Origin: Arthrobacter silviterrae
GTDB lineage: Bacteria; Actinomycetota; Actinomycetes; Actinomycetales; Micrococcaceae
DNA: 34,037 bases
Assembly: GCF_011045165.1 (NCBI RefSeq)
Contig: NZ_JAAKZI010000039.1
Location: 1-34,037 of the forward strand
Direction: 5' to 3'
Part shown: piece after piece, positions 16,019-26,716 of the stretch
How the letters are laid out: every line of letters starts with the position of its first letter
How positions within the stretch are numbered: the stretch's first letter is position 1
Notes under the pieces: model-generated
Database searches by the model: none
Seen by the model: only the letters and a program-made list of their open reading frames with translations
Told to the model about the DNA's origin: nothing
Position numbers and translations under genes: made by a program

Positions 16019-17977
16019 TCACCAGATGCTCACACGCTCCGCAGGTTCCAGCCACAGGCTGTCGGTGGACGTCGTGCCAAACGCCTCGTGGAAGGCGTCG
16101 AGGTTGCGGACCACGGCATTGCACCGCCATTCGGACGGGGAGTGCGGGTCAACTGCCACGCGGCGCACAGCCTCCTCGGGGCGGATCTTGGTGCGCCAGC
16201 AGCCTGCCCACGAGAGGAAGAACCGCCGGGCCCCCGGCACGCCGCCCAGCTCCGGGGAGGGTGCGCCGTCGAGGTGCAGGAGGTAGGCCCGGTAGGCGAT
16301 CGCCAGCCCGCCCAGGTCGCCAATGTTTTCGCCCAGGGTCAGCTCGCCGTTGACCTTTTCCTGCGGGGCTGCGGAGGGGGAGAGCGCGTTGTACTGGTCC
16401 ACCAGCCTGGACGTCAACTCCTTGAAGGCGGCGCGGTCGGCGTCGCCCCACCAGTTGCGCAGGGCGCCGCTGCCGGCAAACTGGGACCCCTGGTCGTCAA
16501 AGCCGTGCCCGATCTCGTGCCCGATGACGGCGCCAATGCCACCGTAGTTTGCCGCGTCGTCGGCCCCTGCATCAAAGAAGGGCGGCTGCAGGATGGCGGC
16601 CGGAAACACCACCTCGTTCATCGTCGGGTTGTAGTATGCGTTGACCGTCTGCGGCGTCATGAGCCATTCCTCCCGGTCAATCGGCGCACCCACCTTGGCC
16701 AGCTGCCGGGCAAGTTCAAAGGCGTTGCTGCGTTCGATATTTCCGATCAGCTCGCCCTGGACAATCTCCAGGGCTGAGTAGTCGCGCCACTTGGACGGGT
16801 AGCCGATCTTGGGCGTGAAGGCGTCCAGCTTGTCGAGGGCCTTCGCAATGGTGTCCGGGCCCATCCAGGTCAACGCCGAGATGCTCTGGCGGTATGCCTC
16901 GATGAGGTTGGCCACCAGCTCCTCCATGCGGGCCTTGTGGGAATCGGGGAAATGTTCTGCCACGTACAGCTGGCCCACTGCCTCGCCCAGGGCGCCCTCC
17001 ACCAGGGCGACGCCGCGCTTCCACCGCTCCCGGATGGCCGGCGTGCCGGTCAGCGCGGTGCCGTAAAAGGCAAAGTTGGCATTGACGAAGGCCTCGGACA
17101 GGTAGGGCGCGGCCGCGGAGATGGTGCGCAGGGACAGCCAGGCCTTCCAATCCGCGAGCCGGGCGGAAACCAGCAGCGGAGCCTGGCCGCGGAAGAAGTC
17201 CGGGGTGGCCACCACCAGTTCAGCACTCTGCGCGGCTGTGACGCCCAGCGCATCGAGCCACAGTTCGAGGGCAGGCAGGAGGGCCACGGCATCGGCCCGG
17301 TCCATCAGGTTGTAGGTCTTTTGCGGGTCGCGCAGCGTCACCTTGTCCCAGTGGGCGGCCGCTATTTCGGTTTCCAACGCCATGATGCGCTGCGCCTTCG
17401 CGCCGGCGTCGGCCATGCCAGCGAGCTCCAGCATGGCCTGGATGTGGGCCAGGTACGCGGTGCGGATGTCGGAGAATTTCTCCTCACGGTAGTAAGACTC
17501 GTCCGGCAGACCCAGCCCGGACTGGAAGAGATGCAGCAGGGTACGCTCCGGGTTGCCGGCGTCGTTGTTGACGTACAGGCCAAACAATCCATCGCCCCCG
17601 ATTCTGTCCAGGGTGCCCATGAGGGAGACGACGTCGGCAATGGAGGTGGCTGCCTCAATCGCCTCCAGGCGCGGGGCCAGTGGCGCCGCCCCGGCGGACT
17701 CCACTGCGGCTTCGTCCATGAAGGAGGCATACAGGGCACCGATTTTTGCCTCCACGCCCTGTGCATCCGCCTCACCGGCAGCCGCCCCGGCCTTTTCAAT
17801 AATGGCCCGCACGGCGGCCTCTGCGCCGTCGCGCAGGCTGGTGAATGCGCCGGTCATTGCGCGGTCCTCAGGTATGGTCTCCTCGGCCAGCCACTGCCCG
17901 TTGACGTACAGGTAGAGGTCGTCCTGGGGGCGGATGCCGAGGTCATTGCTTGCTGGCGAAATGCCGGAGTGGCTCAA
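16019..17977 (-). CDS. M13-family zinc metallopeptidase (PepO/neprilysin-like)
   Basis: The product is 652 residues, normal for family M13. NAYYNP (446-451), the zinc motif HEIGH (487-491), and the downstream GENIGDLGG block (Glu550 the third zinc ligand, Asp554) are all present, followed by the terminal Trp typical of the family. There is no signal peptide or membrane helix at the N-terminus (MSHSGISPASNDLGIRPQDD), so it should be a cytoplasmic oligopeptidase. The start is TTG at 17977 with AAAGGGGAA about 10 nt upstream. The gene is divergent from the leuA leader and convergent with the LCP gene. Confidence 0.95.
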   Translation of the reverse strand: MSHSGISPASNDLGIRPQDDLYLYVNGQWLAEETIPEDRAMTGAFTSLRDGAEAAVRAIIEKAGAAAGEADAQGVEAKIGALYASFMDEAAVESAGAAPLAPRLEAIEAATSIADVVSLMGTLDRIGGDGLFGLYVNNDAGNPERTLLHLFQSGLGLPDESYYREEKFSDIRTAYLAHIQAMLELAGMADAGAKAQRIMALETEIAAAHWDKVTLRDPQKTYNLMDRADAVALLPALELWLDALGVTAAQSAELVVATPDFFRGQAPLLVSARLADWKAWLSLRTISAAAPYLSEAFVNANFAFYGTALTGTPAIRERWKRGVALVEGALGEAVGQLYVAEHFPDSHKARMEELVANLIEAYRQSISALTWMGPDTIAKALDKLDAFTPKIGYPSKWRDYSALEIVQGELIGNIERSNAFELARQLAKVGAPIDREEWLMTPQTVNAYYNPTMNEVVFPAAILQPPFFDAGADDAANYGGIGAVIGHEIGHGFDDQGSQFAGSGALRNWWGDADRAAFKELTSRLVDQYNALSPSAAPQEKVNGELTLGENIGDLGGLAIAYRAYLLHLDGAPSPELGGVPGARRFFLSWAGCWRTKIRPEEAVRRVAVDPHSPSEWRCNAVVRNLDAFHEAFGTTSTDSLWLEPAERVSIW

Positions 17978-18076
17978 TAGAATCAGTTCCCCTTTGTTGT
18001 TCGAACGGTTGCGGGCAGGTCCTTCACATAATTCCCACGTCCGTGAGCTGTTTCACCATCATCCTACGTGCCGTGC

Positions 18077-18088
18077 TAGGGTAAAAAA
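18077..18088 (+). promoter_or_regulatory. Leaderless -10 box of the leuA leader
   Basis: TAGGGT (18077-18082) is followed by six A residues and then GTG at 18089. A weak -35 (TCACCA, 18053-18058) lies 18 bp upstream. Transcription would begin at or next to the GTG of the leader peptide. Confidence 0.55.
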
Positions 18089-18148
18089 GTGCGCACTGGA
18101 ATGCTTCTTCTTAGCTGCCGCGGCGAGGCCCCAACCGCGTTGAATTGA
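18089..18148 (+). CDS. Leucine leader peptide of leuA
   Basis: A 19-codon frame reads MRTGMLLLSCRGEAPTALN. It carries three consecutive leucine codons, all CTT (18104-18112), whereas the neighbouring genes use almost only CTG/CTC. A fourth Leu codon (TTG) lies near the end. GTG at 18089 is placed 6 nt after a TAGGGT box and would be read without a leader. ATG at 18101 is in frame and gives a 15-residue alternative, but it has no proper ribosome-binding site. Run-of-Leu leader peptides upstream of leuA are the classic sensor of charged tRNA-Leu in attenuation. The gene would control leuA, 90 bp downstream. Confidence 0.75.
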   Translation: MRTGMLLLSCRGEAPTALN

Positions 18149-18217
18149 TCAACGCAGGTTCGACGGCCGCCCTTGCCGCGGTGTTTGTGTTGCCCGGCCC
18201 CCGCATCCACACGTTGA
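18133..18217 (+). promoter_or_regulatory. Candidate leuA attenuator with alternative pairings
   Basis: GCGTTGA (18137-18143) and TCAACGC (18149-18155) form a perfect 7-bp stem around ATTGA, which contains the leader stop codon. It is extended by AACC (18133-18136) and GGTT (18157-18160). TCAACG (18149-18154) can instead pair with CGTTGA (18212-18217), just upstream of the leuA ribosome-binding site (GAAGG, 18226-18230). No T run is seen, so control would be at translation initiation or through Rho rather than by intrinsic termination. The switching model is inference. Confidence 0.55.
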
Positions 18218-19978
<1,761 letters not shown>

Positions 19979-20018
19979 GAAGCAGCCTTCGCGGTGCGGA
20001 TGGTGGGAGAATGTAGGG

Positions 20019-20771
20019 GTGTCCAAGCAATCCTTCGCCGCCCGCACCTACCGCGATGACGCCGTCGTGCTGCGCACCCACAAGCTGGGTGAGGCAGACC
20101 GGATCATCACGCTGCTGACCCGCCACCACGGGCAGCTTCGTGCTGTGGCACGCGGCGTGCGGCGCACCAGCAGCAAGTTTGGTGCCCGGCTGGAACCGTT
20201 CATGGTGGCGGACCTGCAGCTGGTCAAGGGCCGCACCCTGGACATCGTGGCCCAGGCGGTGGCCAAGGGAAGCTACGGGGACGCGATAGCCAACAACTAC
20301 GACAAGTATGTTGTTGCCGCCGCCATGACGGAGACTGCCGAACGGCTGACCGACGTCGACGGTGAAACGTCCACGGCCCACTACCTGCTGCTGGTGGGCG
20401 CGCTGGCGTCCCTGAGCCGGGGCGCCCATGCCCCGGAACTCATCCTGGACTCCTACCTGCTGCGGGCCGTGTCGATCGCCGGCTGGGCACCCAGCTTTGG
20501 CGACTGCGCACGGTGCGGCGAGCCCGGCCCCCACGGCGCGTTCAACGCCTCGCTGGGCGGCGCCGTGTGCCACGACTGCCGCCCGCCGGGATCACTGTCC
20601 CCGGCACCCCAGACCATGTCCCTGCTGGCGCTGCTGCTCAGCGGCAACTGGGCCGGGGCCGACGCCTCGGAACCGGTCCACCGCAGGGAAGCCGCCGGCC
20701 TGGTGGCCGGATATGTCCAATGGCACCTGGAACGCACCGTGCGTTCCCTCAAACTCGTGGAGCGTGTATAA
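20019..20771 (+). CDS. recO: DNA repair protein RecO
   Basis: The product is 250 residues. RecO loads RecA on SSB-coated single-stranded DNA and anneals strands in the RecFOR pathway. The N-terminal OB fold is recognisable ([48 protein letters not shown]). A zinc-binding site is present in the C-terminal part (CARCG, then CHDC about 22 residues later). The start is GTG at 20019 with no convincing Shine-Dalgarno; a weak box GAGAAT lies 6 nt before the GTG, so this start may also be leaderless. The uppS gene follows directly. Confidence 0.95.
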   Translation: MSKQSFAARTYRDDAVVLRTHKLGEADRIITLLTRHHGQLRAVARGVRRTSSKFGARLEPFMVADLQLVKGRTLDIVAQAVAKGSYGDAIANNYDKYVVAAAMTETAERLTDVDGETSTAHYLLLVGALASLSRGAHAPELILDSYLLRAVSIAGWAPSFGDCARCGEPGPHGAFNASLGGAVCHDCRPPGSLSPAPQTMSLLALLLSGNWAGADASEPVHRREAAGLVAGYVQWHLERTVRSLKLVERV

Positions 20772-20775
20772 AACC

Positions 20776-21603
20776 GTGGCAGCAACCCCCCGCAGCAGCC
20801 GGCATGCTTCGAAGCCGCCAGTCACCGCGCCGTGGCCACACCCCTCGGGAGCTGCCATGCCTGCCATTCCGGCGGAGCTGGTGCCCCGGCACGTGGCCAT
20901 TGTCATGGACGGCAACGGCCGCTGGGCCAACCAGCGCGGGCTGCCGCGCATCGAGGGCCACAAGGCGGGGGAACCGGCGTTGCTGGACGTCATGGCCGGG
21001 GCCATTGAGCTGGGCATCAAGTATGTCAGCGTCTACGCCTTCTCCACCGAGAATTGGAAGCGGTCGCCTGAAGAGGTGCGCTTCCTGATGGGATTTAACA
21101 AGGACGTACTAAGACGCCAGCGTGACCGCCTTGATTCCTGGGGGGTGCGGATCCGCTGGTCCGGGCGCCGGCCCAGGCTCTGGCGATCGGTCATCAAGGA
21201 ACTGGAAGTTGCCCAGGAGCACACTCGGGACAATGACGTCATAACGTTGACCATGTGTGTTAATTACGGTGGCCGGGCCGAGATCTCAGACGCCGTGGCC
21301 GCGCTGGCCGCCGATGTTGCCGCCGGCAGGCTCAGCCCCCGGGCAGTGTCGGAAAAGACGCTGCAAAAGTACATGTACCAGCCGGACGTGCCGGATGTCG
21401 ACCTGTTTCTGCGCTCCAGCGGCGAACAGCGGCTCTCCAATTTTCTGCTGTGGCAAAGTGCCTATGCGGAGTTCGTCTTCATGGACACCCTTTGGCCCGA
21501 CGTGGACCGCCGGACACTTTGGGCTGCCGTGGACGAATATGCGCGCCGGGACCGCCGTTATGGCGGGGCGGTGGATGCCGCGGCTTCCAAGCAACCGCGT
21601 TAG
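20776..21603 (+). CDS. uppS: Isoprenyl transferase (undecaprenyl diphosphate synthase family)
   Basis: This is a cis-prenyltransferase that condenses isopentenyl diphosphate onto an allylic primer to build the lipid carrier for cell-wall synthesis. Motifs are [20 protein letters not shown] (catalytic Asp45), [22 protein letters not shown] and [20 protein letters not shown]. The start is unsettled. GTG at 20776 gives 275 residues and includes a Pro-rich N-terminus ([16 protein letters not shown]) like that of actinobacterial relatives, but its GTGGAG site is 13 nt away. ATG at 20857 (248 residues) has CGGGAG 5 nt upstream. GTG at 20764 overlaps the recO end. The stop overlaps the convergent hydrolase stop by four bases. 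Confidence 0.93.
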   Translation: MAATPRSSRHASKPPVTAPWPHPSGAAMPAIPAELVPRHVAIVMDGNGRWANQRGLPRIEGHKAGEPALLDVMAGAIELGIKYVSVYAFSTENWKRSPEEVRFLMGFNKDVLRRQRDRLDSWGVRIRWSGRRPRLWRSVIKELEVAQEHTRDNDVITLTMCVNYGGRAEISDAVAALAADVAAGRLSPRAVSEKTLQKYMYQPDVPDVDLFLRSSGEQRLSNFLLWQSAYAEFVFMDTLWPDVDRRTLWAAVDEYARRDRRYGGAVDAAASKQPR

Positions 21604-22688
21604 TCGGGGTCGCAGCCTGCGTTGTAGGCGGACAGCCAGCGCTTGAGCCGGCGGTAGGCGTCCTCCCGGACAGCCTGTCGTGACAGGAACACCTCGTGAA
21701 GTGCCCCGCTGATCCTCTCGATGGCAATGCTGTCGCCGAGGGACACGGCACGCAGTGCCAGGGACCGCACGTCCAGCGCCACGTCGGCTGCCAGCATCGC
21801 GTCGCTCCACACCGGCCCCAGCATGCTCTTGGCGGACAGCAGGACCAGCACCGGAACGTGGAGGTCGAGGCCCGCCGCCACCTCACGCTGGGCGGCCATG
21901 ATGGCCCGCATCCAGCCCGCCCGGACCGGAAAGGCTTGCGGAGGGCGCAGGCGCCTGTCCACCGGCCATTCCCCTTGGGCTTCGTTGCTGATGCCCCGCC
22001 AATAGAAGGTGCGTTCAGGAACACGCATCCGGGTCAGGGGCCGCAATTCGGCAAAAGGATGGACCAAGGGAGTGGCGGCCCTCCGGATTGCGGCCCCGCC
22101 CTGGATCTCCAGCCAAGGGCTGTTGAGCACCAGCGCCGCCACGGAGCCCTGGTTGTGGCTGGCCCAGAGGGCGGCAATGAGCCCGCCCGTGGAGTGTCCC
22201 ATGAGGACCAGGGGCACTCCGGGGCCGGACGGCCCTGCCCCGGCATCCGGTCCTGCCCCCGAAGGCTGGGCTGCGTCGGCGCTGATGACGGCGTGGGCCA
22301 GGGTGATCTCGTCGTCGTAGTCGGAGAGGTTGTCAACATAGCCGCCCAGTTCGGGGCTGGTCAGGCTGCGGCCGTGGTTGTGCAAGTCCAGCGCGTAAAA
22401 GGAGTAGCCCAGTCCCGTGAAGAACTCCGCCAGGCCGGTGTTGTAAAAGTAGTCGCTCCAGCCGTGGATATATAGCACGGTTGTGCTGTTTTGTTTGGAT
22501 GTTCCCCCGGCACCAGTATGCGCGGGGGCGCCCCGGCGGGCCGCTGGGGACGGCAACCCGCCACCCGGGCGGTGCCGCACCAACGTGGCGCGCCGGGCCG
22601 TGCCGTCGGCGCGGGGCACCTGAAGCCGCAGGGCGCTGTAGTCGGGCCCCAGGAAGTCGGGGCGCCAGGTGTGGGACGCATCCGTCAT
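21600..22688 (-). CDS. Alpha/beta hydrolase (serine aminopeptidase S33 / lysophospholipase-like)
   Basis: The product is 362 residues. The alpha/beta-hydrolase core is visible: [20 protein letters not shown] (oxyanion-hole region), [12 protein letters not shown] and the nucleophile elbow GHSTGG, with LVLNSPWLE. The late DxxxG/His region is not clearly assignable by eye, although GALHEVFLS probably carries the catalytic His. Two Gly/Pro/Ala-rich insertions (about 45-70 and 145-165) interrupt the fold. Substrate is unknown. I chose ATG at 22688 because it overlaps the stop of the upstream FAD dehydrogenase (ATGA), indicating coupling; an in-frame ATG at 22742 lies inside that gene. It converges on uppS with overlapping stops. 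Confidence 0.85.
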   Translation of the reverse strand: MTDASHTWRPDFLGPDYSALRLQVPRADGTARRATLVRHRPGGGLPSPAARRGAPAHTGAGGTSKQNSTTVLYIHGWSDYFYNTGLAEFFTGLGYSFYALDLHNHGRSLTSPELGGYVDNLSDYDDEITLAHAVISADAAQPSGAGPDAGAGPSGPGVPLVLMGHSTGGLIAALWASHNQGSVAALVLNSPWLEIQGGAAIRRAATPLVHPFAELRPLTRMRVPERTFYWRGISNEAQGEWPVDRRLRPPQAFPVRAGWMRAIMAAQREVAAGLDLHVPVLVLLSAKSMLGPVWSDAMLAADVALDVRSLALRAVSLGDSIAIERISGALHEVFLSRQAVREDAYRRLKRWLSAYNAGCDPD

Positions 22689-24358
22689 GCGGAGGGACCG
22701 CCGGCTGCGTGCCGGCCGGCGGACCGGCCCGAAAACAGGCACCCGCCCAGGAAGGTTCCCTCCAGGGAGCGGTAGCCGTGCATGCCGCCGCCGCCAAAGC
22801 CGGCCGCCTCACCGGCGGCATACAGCCCCGGGATGGGGGAGCCGCCGCCGTCCAGCACCTGGCTGTTGAGATTCGTGAGCAACCCGCCCAGGCTCTTGCG
22901 CGTGAGGGTGCTCAGCCGGACGGCAATCAAGGGACCGTGCTCGGGCGCCATCATGGCGTGGGGCGGGACCACGCGCATCAGCTTGTCTGTGGCAAAGCGG
23001 CGTGCCTCGCGAATGGCGTTGACCTGGGCATCCTTGCCCAGGCCGCTGGCAACCTGCATGTCGCGGGCCGCGATGGTGTCGTGCAGCCCCTGGGGGTCAA
23101 TCAGTTCCGAACCAACCAGCGTGTTCATCTTTTCCGCCAGCTCCTGCGGGGTGCCGGCCTGCACGAAGTCAATGCCGGCATCGATGAACTTTTGCACCGG
23201 TCCCGTGGCACCCGGCAAAGCCCGCCTGGCCAGGAGCTTGACATCCTTGCCCGTCAGGTCCGGGTTTTGTTCCGAACCCGAAAGCGCGAACTCCTTGCTG
23301 ATGATGGTCTTGTTGAGCACAAACCAGGAATGGTCGTGGCCCGTGGCGCCAAGGTGGCGCAAAGTTCCCAGCGAGTCAAAACCGGGAAAGAGCGGCCCCG
23401 GCAGTCTGTGTCCCGTGGCATCCAGCCACAGCGGCGACGGCCCGGACAGAATGCGGATCCCGTGGTTGGGCCACACCGGGTCCGGGTTGTGGATGCCCTC
23501 TGGGTAATGCCACATGCGGTCGGTGTTGACCAGGCTCCCGCCGCTGCCGGCCACCACCTGCTGAAACTCGCCATCCACCGACGCCGGCACGCCCGTCAGC
23601 ATGAAGCCGGGGCTGTTTCCGCCCGGCCACTGGCGGCGCACCATGTGGTGGTTGCCGCCGATCCCGCCGGTTGTCACCACCACGGCGTCCGCCAGGGCAG
23701 TGAATTCACCCACCGGCTCGCGGCTGCTGGCGGCGCCCCTGGGAACATGCGAGGGCTCCAGGACCTGACCGGCCACCCCGGTGACTGTGCCGCCGTCGAA
23801 CGTCAGCGAAGTGGCCCGGTGCCGGAACAGCAGCTGCACGCGCCCCGCAGCCACGCCTTCCTTCACCTTGGACAGGAACGGTTCCAGAATGCCGGGGCCC
23901 GTTCCCCACACCACATGGAAGCGCGGCACCGAGTTGCCGTGGCCCTGGGCGTCATAGCCGCCGCGCTCCGCCCACTGGACCAGCGGGAAGAAGCGCACCC
24001 CCAGTGCATGGAGCCACGCCCGCTTTTCGCCCGCGGCAAAGTTGACATACGCCTCGGCCCAGCGCCGCGGCCATTCATCGGCGGGGCGGTCGAAGCCGGC
24101 GGAACCGAGCCAGTCGCCCCACGCCAGTTCCACGGAATCCTTCACGCCCAGGTGCCGCTGTTCCGGCGAATCCACCATGAAGAGCCCGCCAAAGGACCAG
24201 TGCGCCTGGCCGCCCAGGGACGCCTCCGGCTCCTGGTCCAGCACCACCACCTTCCGCCCGGCATTGTAGGCCTCAGCGGCGGCCACCAGCCCGGACAGGC
24301 CGGCGCCAACCACCAGGACGTCGGCATGAATCCTTGCTGCGGCACCGTTGCTCTCCAT
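22685..24358 (-). CDS. FAD-binding dehydrogenase (fumarate reductase / 3-ketosteroid dehydrogenase superfamily)
   Basis: The product is 557 residues. The dinucleotide motif VVGAGLSG is at 16-23, followed by VVLDQEPEASLGGQAHWSFGG in the FAD site. The C-terminal FAD segment reads PIPGLYAAGEAAGFGGGGMHG. It most resembles the group of putative FAD-binding dehydrogenases with the conserved GLFMVDSPEQRHLGVKDS block. The substrate is unknown; a steroid-like or other alpha,beta-desaturation is possible but not shown. The start is ATG at 24358 with TAGCAT 6 nt upstream and no ribosome-binding site. It is the first gene of a two-gene unit with the hydrolase and is divergent from pyrD. Confidence 0.9.
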   Translation of the reverse strand: MESNGAAARIHADVLVVGAGLSGLVAAAEAYNAGRKVVVLDQEPEASLGGQAHWSFGGLFMVDSPEQRHLGVKDSVELAWGDWLGSAGFDRPADEWPRRWAEAYVNFAAGEKRAWLHALGVRFFPLVQWAERGGYDAQGHGNSVPRFHVVWGTGPGILEPFLSKVKEGVAAGRVQLLFRHRATSLTFDGGTVTGVAGQVLEPSHVPRGAASSREPVGEFTALADAVVVTTGGIGGNHHMVRRQWPGGNSPGFMLTGVPASVDGEFQQVVAGSGGSLVNTDRMWHYPEGIHNPDPVWPNHGIRILSGPSPLWLDATGHRLPGPLFPGFDSLGTLRHLGATGHDHSWFVLNKTIISKEFALSGSEQNPDLTGKDVKLLARRALPGATGPVQKFIDAGIDFVQAGTPQELAEKMNTLVGSELIDPQGLHDTIAARDMQVASGLGKDAQVNAIREARRFATDKLMRVVPPHAMMAPEHGPLIAVRLSTLTRKSLGGLLTNLNSQVLDGGGSPIPGLYAAGEAAGFGGGGMHGYRSLEGTFLGGCLFSGRSAGRHAAGGPSA

Positions 24359-24370
24359 GCCGCCATGCTA
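24359..24370 (-). promoter_or_regulatory. Leaderless -10 box of the FAD dehydrogenase
   Basis: TAGCAT (minus strand, 24365-24370) is separated by exactly 6 nt from the ATG at 24358. No Shine-Dalgarno is present. Confidence 0.45.
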
Positions 24371-24445
24371 TCCCCAGCCGGCATTCGCCTGCAGCGCGGC
24401 CCCGGGCGTTTTGCAGATGGGCCGCCAAGACGGAAAACTAGGGGC

Positions 24446-25513
24446 ATGCGACTTTACCCCACCTTCTTCCGTGTCTGCTTCTCGTGGATGGACGCCGAAC
24501 GGGCCCACAAGATCGGATTTACCTTGATCAAGGCGGCCCACCGGGTGGGGGCCGGGGCCGTTCTTCGCCGCCTGTGCGCGCCGTCCCCGACACTCCAGAC
24601 GGAGGCGCTTGGCCTGACGTTTCCCACACCCTTTGGCCTGGCCGCAGGCTTTGACAAAGAGGGCCGGGGCATCAACGCCCTTGCCAACCTCGGTTTCGGC
24701 CATGTGGAGGTCGGCACCATTACGGGACAGCCCCAGCCGGGCAATCCGCAGCCACGGCTTTTCCGGCTGGTCCAGGACCGGGCAGTGATCAACCGCATGG
24801 GATTCAACAACGACGGCGCTGCCGCCGTCGCACCCCGCCTCGCCGGCGCTGTGGCCGGGCTGGGCAGGGCGTACCCTTCCGTGCGACCCGTGGTGGGCGT
24901 GAACATAGGGAAGACGAAGCTCGTGGAGCTTGAGGACGCTTTGGGGGACTACCTGGTCAGTGCCCGCACCCTGGCCCCCACAGCCGACTACCTGGTGGTC
25001 AACGTCAGCTCGCCGAACACTCCCGGACTTCGCCTGCTGCAAAATGTGGAGACACTGCGCCCCCTGCTGTCGGGCGTGCGGGAAACAGCCGACTCCGCGG
25101 CTGGCCACCATGTGCCCCTGCTGGTGAAGATTGCCCCCGACCTGTCCGACGACGACGTGGCGGACGTGGCGGCACTGGCCCTGGACCTGAAACTGGACGG
25201 CATCATTTGCACCAACACCACCATCAGCCGCGACGGCCTGGCAAGCCCTGCGGAGCTGGTGGCGGAGAAGGGTGCAGGCGGCCTTTCCGGGGCGCCGCTG
25301 AAAGCGCGGTCACTTGAGGTGCTCCGCCAGCTCAAGTCCATTGTGGGGGACCGGCTCACACTCGTCTCGGTGGGCGGGGTGGAAACCGGCGCCGAAGTCC
25401 AGGAACGGCTCGACGCCGGCGCCACCCTTGTCCAGGGCTACACGGCCTTCCTCTACGAAGGCCCGTTCTGGGCCGCCCGCATCAACAGGGAGCTGGCCAA
25501 GCTGCGGAAGTAG
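24446..25513 (+). CDS. pyrD: Dihydroorotate dehydrogenase, class 2 (quinone-dependent)
   Basis: The product is 355 residues and oxidises dihydroorotate to orotate in pyrimidine synthesis, passing electrons to menaquinone at the membrane. The class 2 N-terminal membrane-associated helices are present (LYPTFFRVCFSWMDAERAHK). FMN and substrate motifs include GLAAGFDKEGRGI, VINRMGFNNDG, VVNVSSPNTPGLR (catalytic Ser in class 2), LVKIAPDLSDDD, CTNTTISR and SVGGVETGAEVQERLDAGAT. The start is ATG at 24446; a far longer open frame upstream runs antisense through two other genes and is not real. No Shine-Dalgarno is obvious; AAAACT 6 nt upstream is a weak leaderless box. The gene ends 28 bp before repeat copy B. 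Confidence 0.96.
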   Translation: MRLYPTFFRVCFSWMDAERAHKIGFTLIKAAHRVGAGAVLRRLCAPSPTLQTEALGLTFPTPFGLAAGFDKEGRGINALANLGFGHVEVGTITGQPQPGNPQPRLFRLVQDRAVINRMGFNNDGAAAVAPRLAGAVAGLGRAYPSVRPVVGVNIGKTKLVELEDALGDYLVSARTLAPTADYLVVNVSSPNTPGLRLLQNVETLRPLLSGVRETADSAAGHHVPLLVKIAPDLSDDDVADVAALALDLKLDGIICTNTTISRDGLASPAELVAEKGAGGLSGAPLKARSLEVLRQLKSIVGDRLTLVSVGGVETGAEVQERLDAGATLVQGYTAFLYEGPFWAARINRELAKLRK

Positions 25514-25541
25514 TACAACAGGGGGCAGGCCCGGCAAAAAT

Positions 25542-25697
25542 GCGCTTTCCCGACATTTTTTGTAGGCGAGGTAAAGCTAGAGAAAGGGCCGCCCGCGGCC
25601 GTGGTGTCGGATAGACCCCAAGCGCTCCCACTGCTCGCAAGCTCGCAGCGGGTCCCTCGCGCCTGTGGGCCCAGCCGGAAAAATGCCGGGAAAGCGC
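25542..25697. repeat. Structured intergenic repeat, copy B
   Basis: This is the second copy of the element at 4361-4463, in the same orientation. The core (25555-25614) has the same three identical blocks. The outer arms are GCGCTTTCCCGACATTTTT (25542-25560) and its near-perfect complement (25679-25697), with one mismatch in 19; they are unrelated in sequence to the arms of copy A. GCGAG (25566-25570) pairs with CTCGC (25656-25660), covarying with copy A. About 50 extra bases hold an additional stem: CCCACTGC (25627-25634) with GCAGCGGG (25645-25652), one mismatch. It lies between the convergent genes pyrD and aldo/keto reductase. Confidence 0.75.
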
Positions 25698-25711
25698 CCC
25701 TTAACGTCTCG

Positions 25712-26716
25712 TTACGCCGGCCGGCTGGCCGGGCTGACCGTCTTGGCGGGGTCGCGTTCGATGGTCGAGGCAAGGGCGTCATCGATGGCGGCCATCAGCT
25801 CGGCCGGGATCTTCACCCCGGAGGCCTTGACGTTTTCCGCCACCTGCTCGGGCCGGGAGGCGCCGACCAGGGCCGTGGCGACGTTGTCGTTCTGCAGCAC
25901 CCAGGCGATGGCGAGCTGGGCCATGGTCAGTCCCAGCCCGTCGGCGATGGGGCGCAGCTTCTGCACGTTTTCCAGGATGGAATCCTCAAGGTAGCGGCTG
26001 ATCATGTTCGCCCCGCCGTGCTGGTCCGTGGCGCGCGAGCCGGCCGGTGCGGGCTGACCGGGCAGGTATTTGCCGGACAGCAGGCCCTGCGCCATGGGGG
26101 ACCACACCACCTGCGACATTCCCAATTCCTTCGCCGCGGGGATGACTTCGGGCTCAATGACCCGCCACAGGGCGTTGTACTGCGGCTGGTTGGAGACCAG
26201 CGAGAAACCGGCCTGGCGGGCAAGTTCCTGCCCGCGGCGCATCTGATCGGCCGTCCATTCGCTGACACCGATGTACAGCGCCTTGCCTGAGCGTACGACG
26301 TCGGCGAACGCGGCAATGGTTTCCTCAAGCGGTGTTTCGTGGTCGAAGCGGTGTGCCTGGTAGAGGTCAACGTAGTCCATGTTCAGCCGGCGCAGGGAGT
26401 TGTTGATCCCCTCCATGATGTGCTTGCGCGAAAGTCCGGTGTCATTGGGCCCCTTGGGTCCCACGGGCCAGTAGACCTTGGTGAAAATCTCCAGCGACTC
26501 GCGGCGCTGGCCGGCCAGCGCCGCACCCAGCACCTCTTCGGCCTTGCCGTTCGCGTAGGTGTCGGCGGTGTCAAAAGTGGTGATGCCGGCGTCGAGCGCG
26601 GCCCGCACGCAGGCGGTGGCGACGTCGTTCTCCACCTGTGAACCGTGCGTGAGCCAGTTGCCGTAGGTGATTTCAGTGATTTTCAGGCCCGAGCGGCCAA
26701 GGTAACGATATTCCAT
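25712..26716 (-). CDS. Aldo/keto reductase (Kv-beta / YghZ-like)
   Basis: The product is 334 residues, an NADPH-dependent oxidoreductase with a TIM-barrel fold. Family features are MEYRYLGRSGLKITEITYG, the catalytic Asp/Tyr in FDTADTYANGKAE, Lys in FTKVYWP and His in YQAHRFD, and the cofactor region WSPMAQGLLSGKY and ALVGASRPEQV. It resembles the potassium-channel beta-subunit type of aldo/keto reductase. The substrate is unknown. The start is ATG at 26716, 7 nt after a TAGGCT box and without a ribosome-binding site. An 18-bp tandem duplication lies immediately upstream. Confidence 0.93.
   Translation of the reverse strand: MEYRYLGRSGLKITEITYGNWLTHGSQVENDVATACVRAALDAGITTFDTADTYANGKAEEVLGAALAGQRRESLEIFTKVYWPVGPKGPNDTGLSRKHIMEGINNSLRRLNMDYVDLYQAHRFDHETPLEETIAAFADVVRSGKALYIGVSEWTADQMRRGQELARQAGFSLVSNQPQYNALWRVIEPEVIPAAKELGMSQVVWSPMAQGLLSGKYLPGQPAPAGSRATDQHGGANMISRYLEDSILENVQKLRPIADGLGLTMAQLAIAWVLQNDNVATALVGASRPEQVAENVKASGVKIPAELMAAIDDALASTIERDPAKTVSPASRPA

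Noticed and set aside
16937-17980. Long plus-strand open frame opposite the M13 peptidase
   Set aside because: It is an antisense shadow with no motif; the minus-strand product has all M13 catalytic residues.
22481-24445. Very long open plus-strand frame running into pyrD
   Set aside because: It is in frame with pyrD but antisense to two convincing genes (hydrolase, FAD dehydrogenase) and has no family resemblance. GC-rich codon bias opens such frames. PyrD homology starts at 24446.
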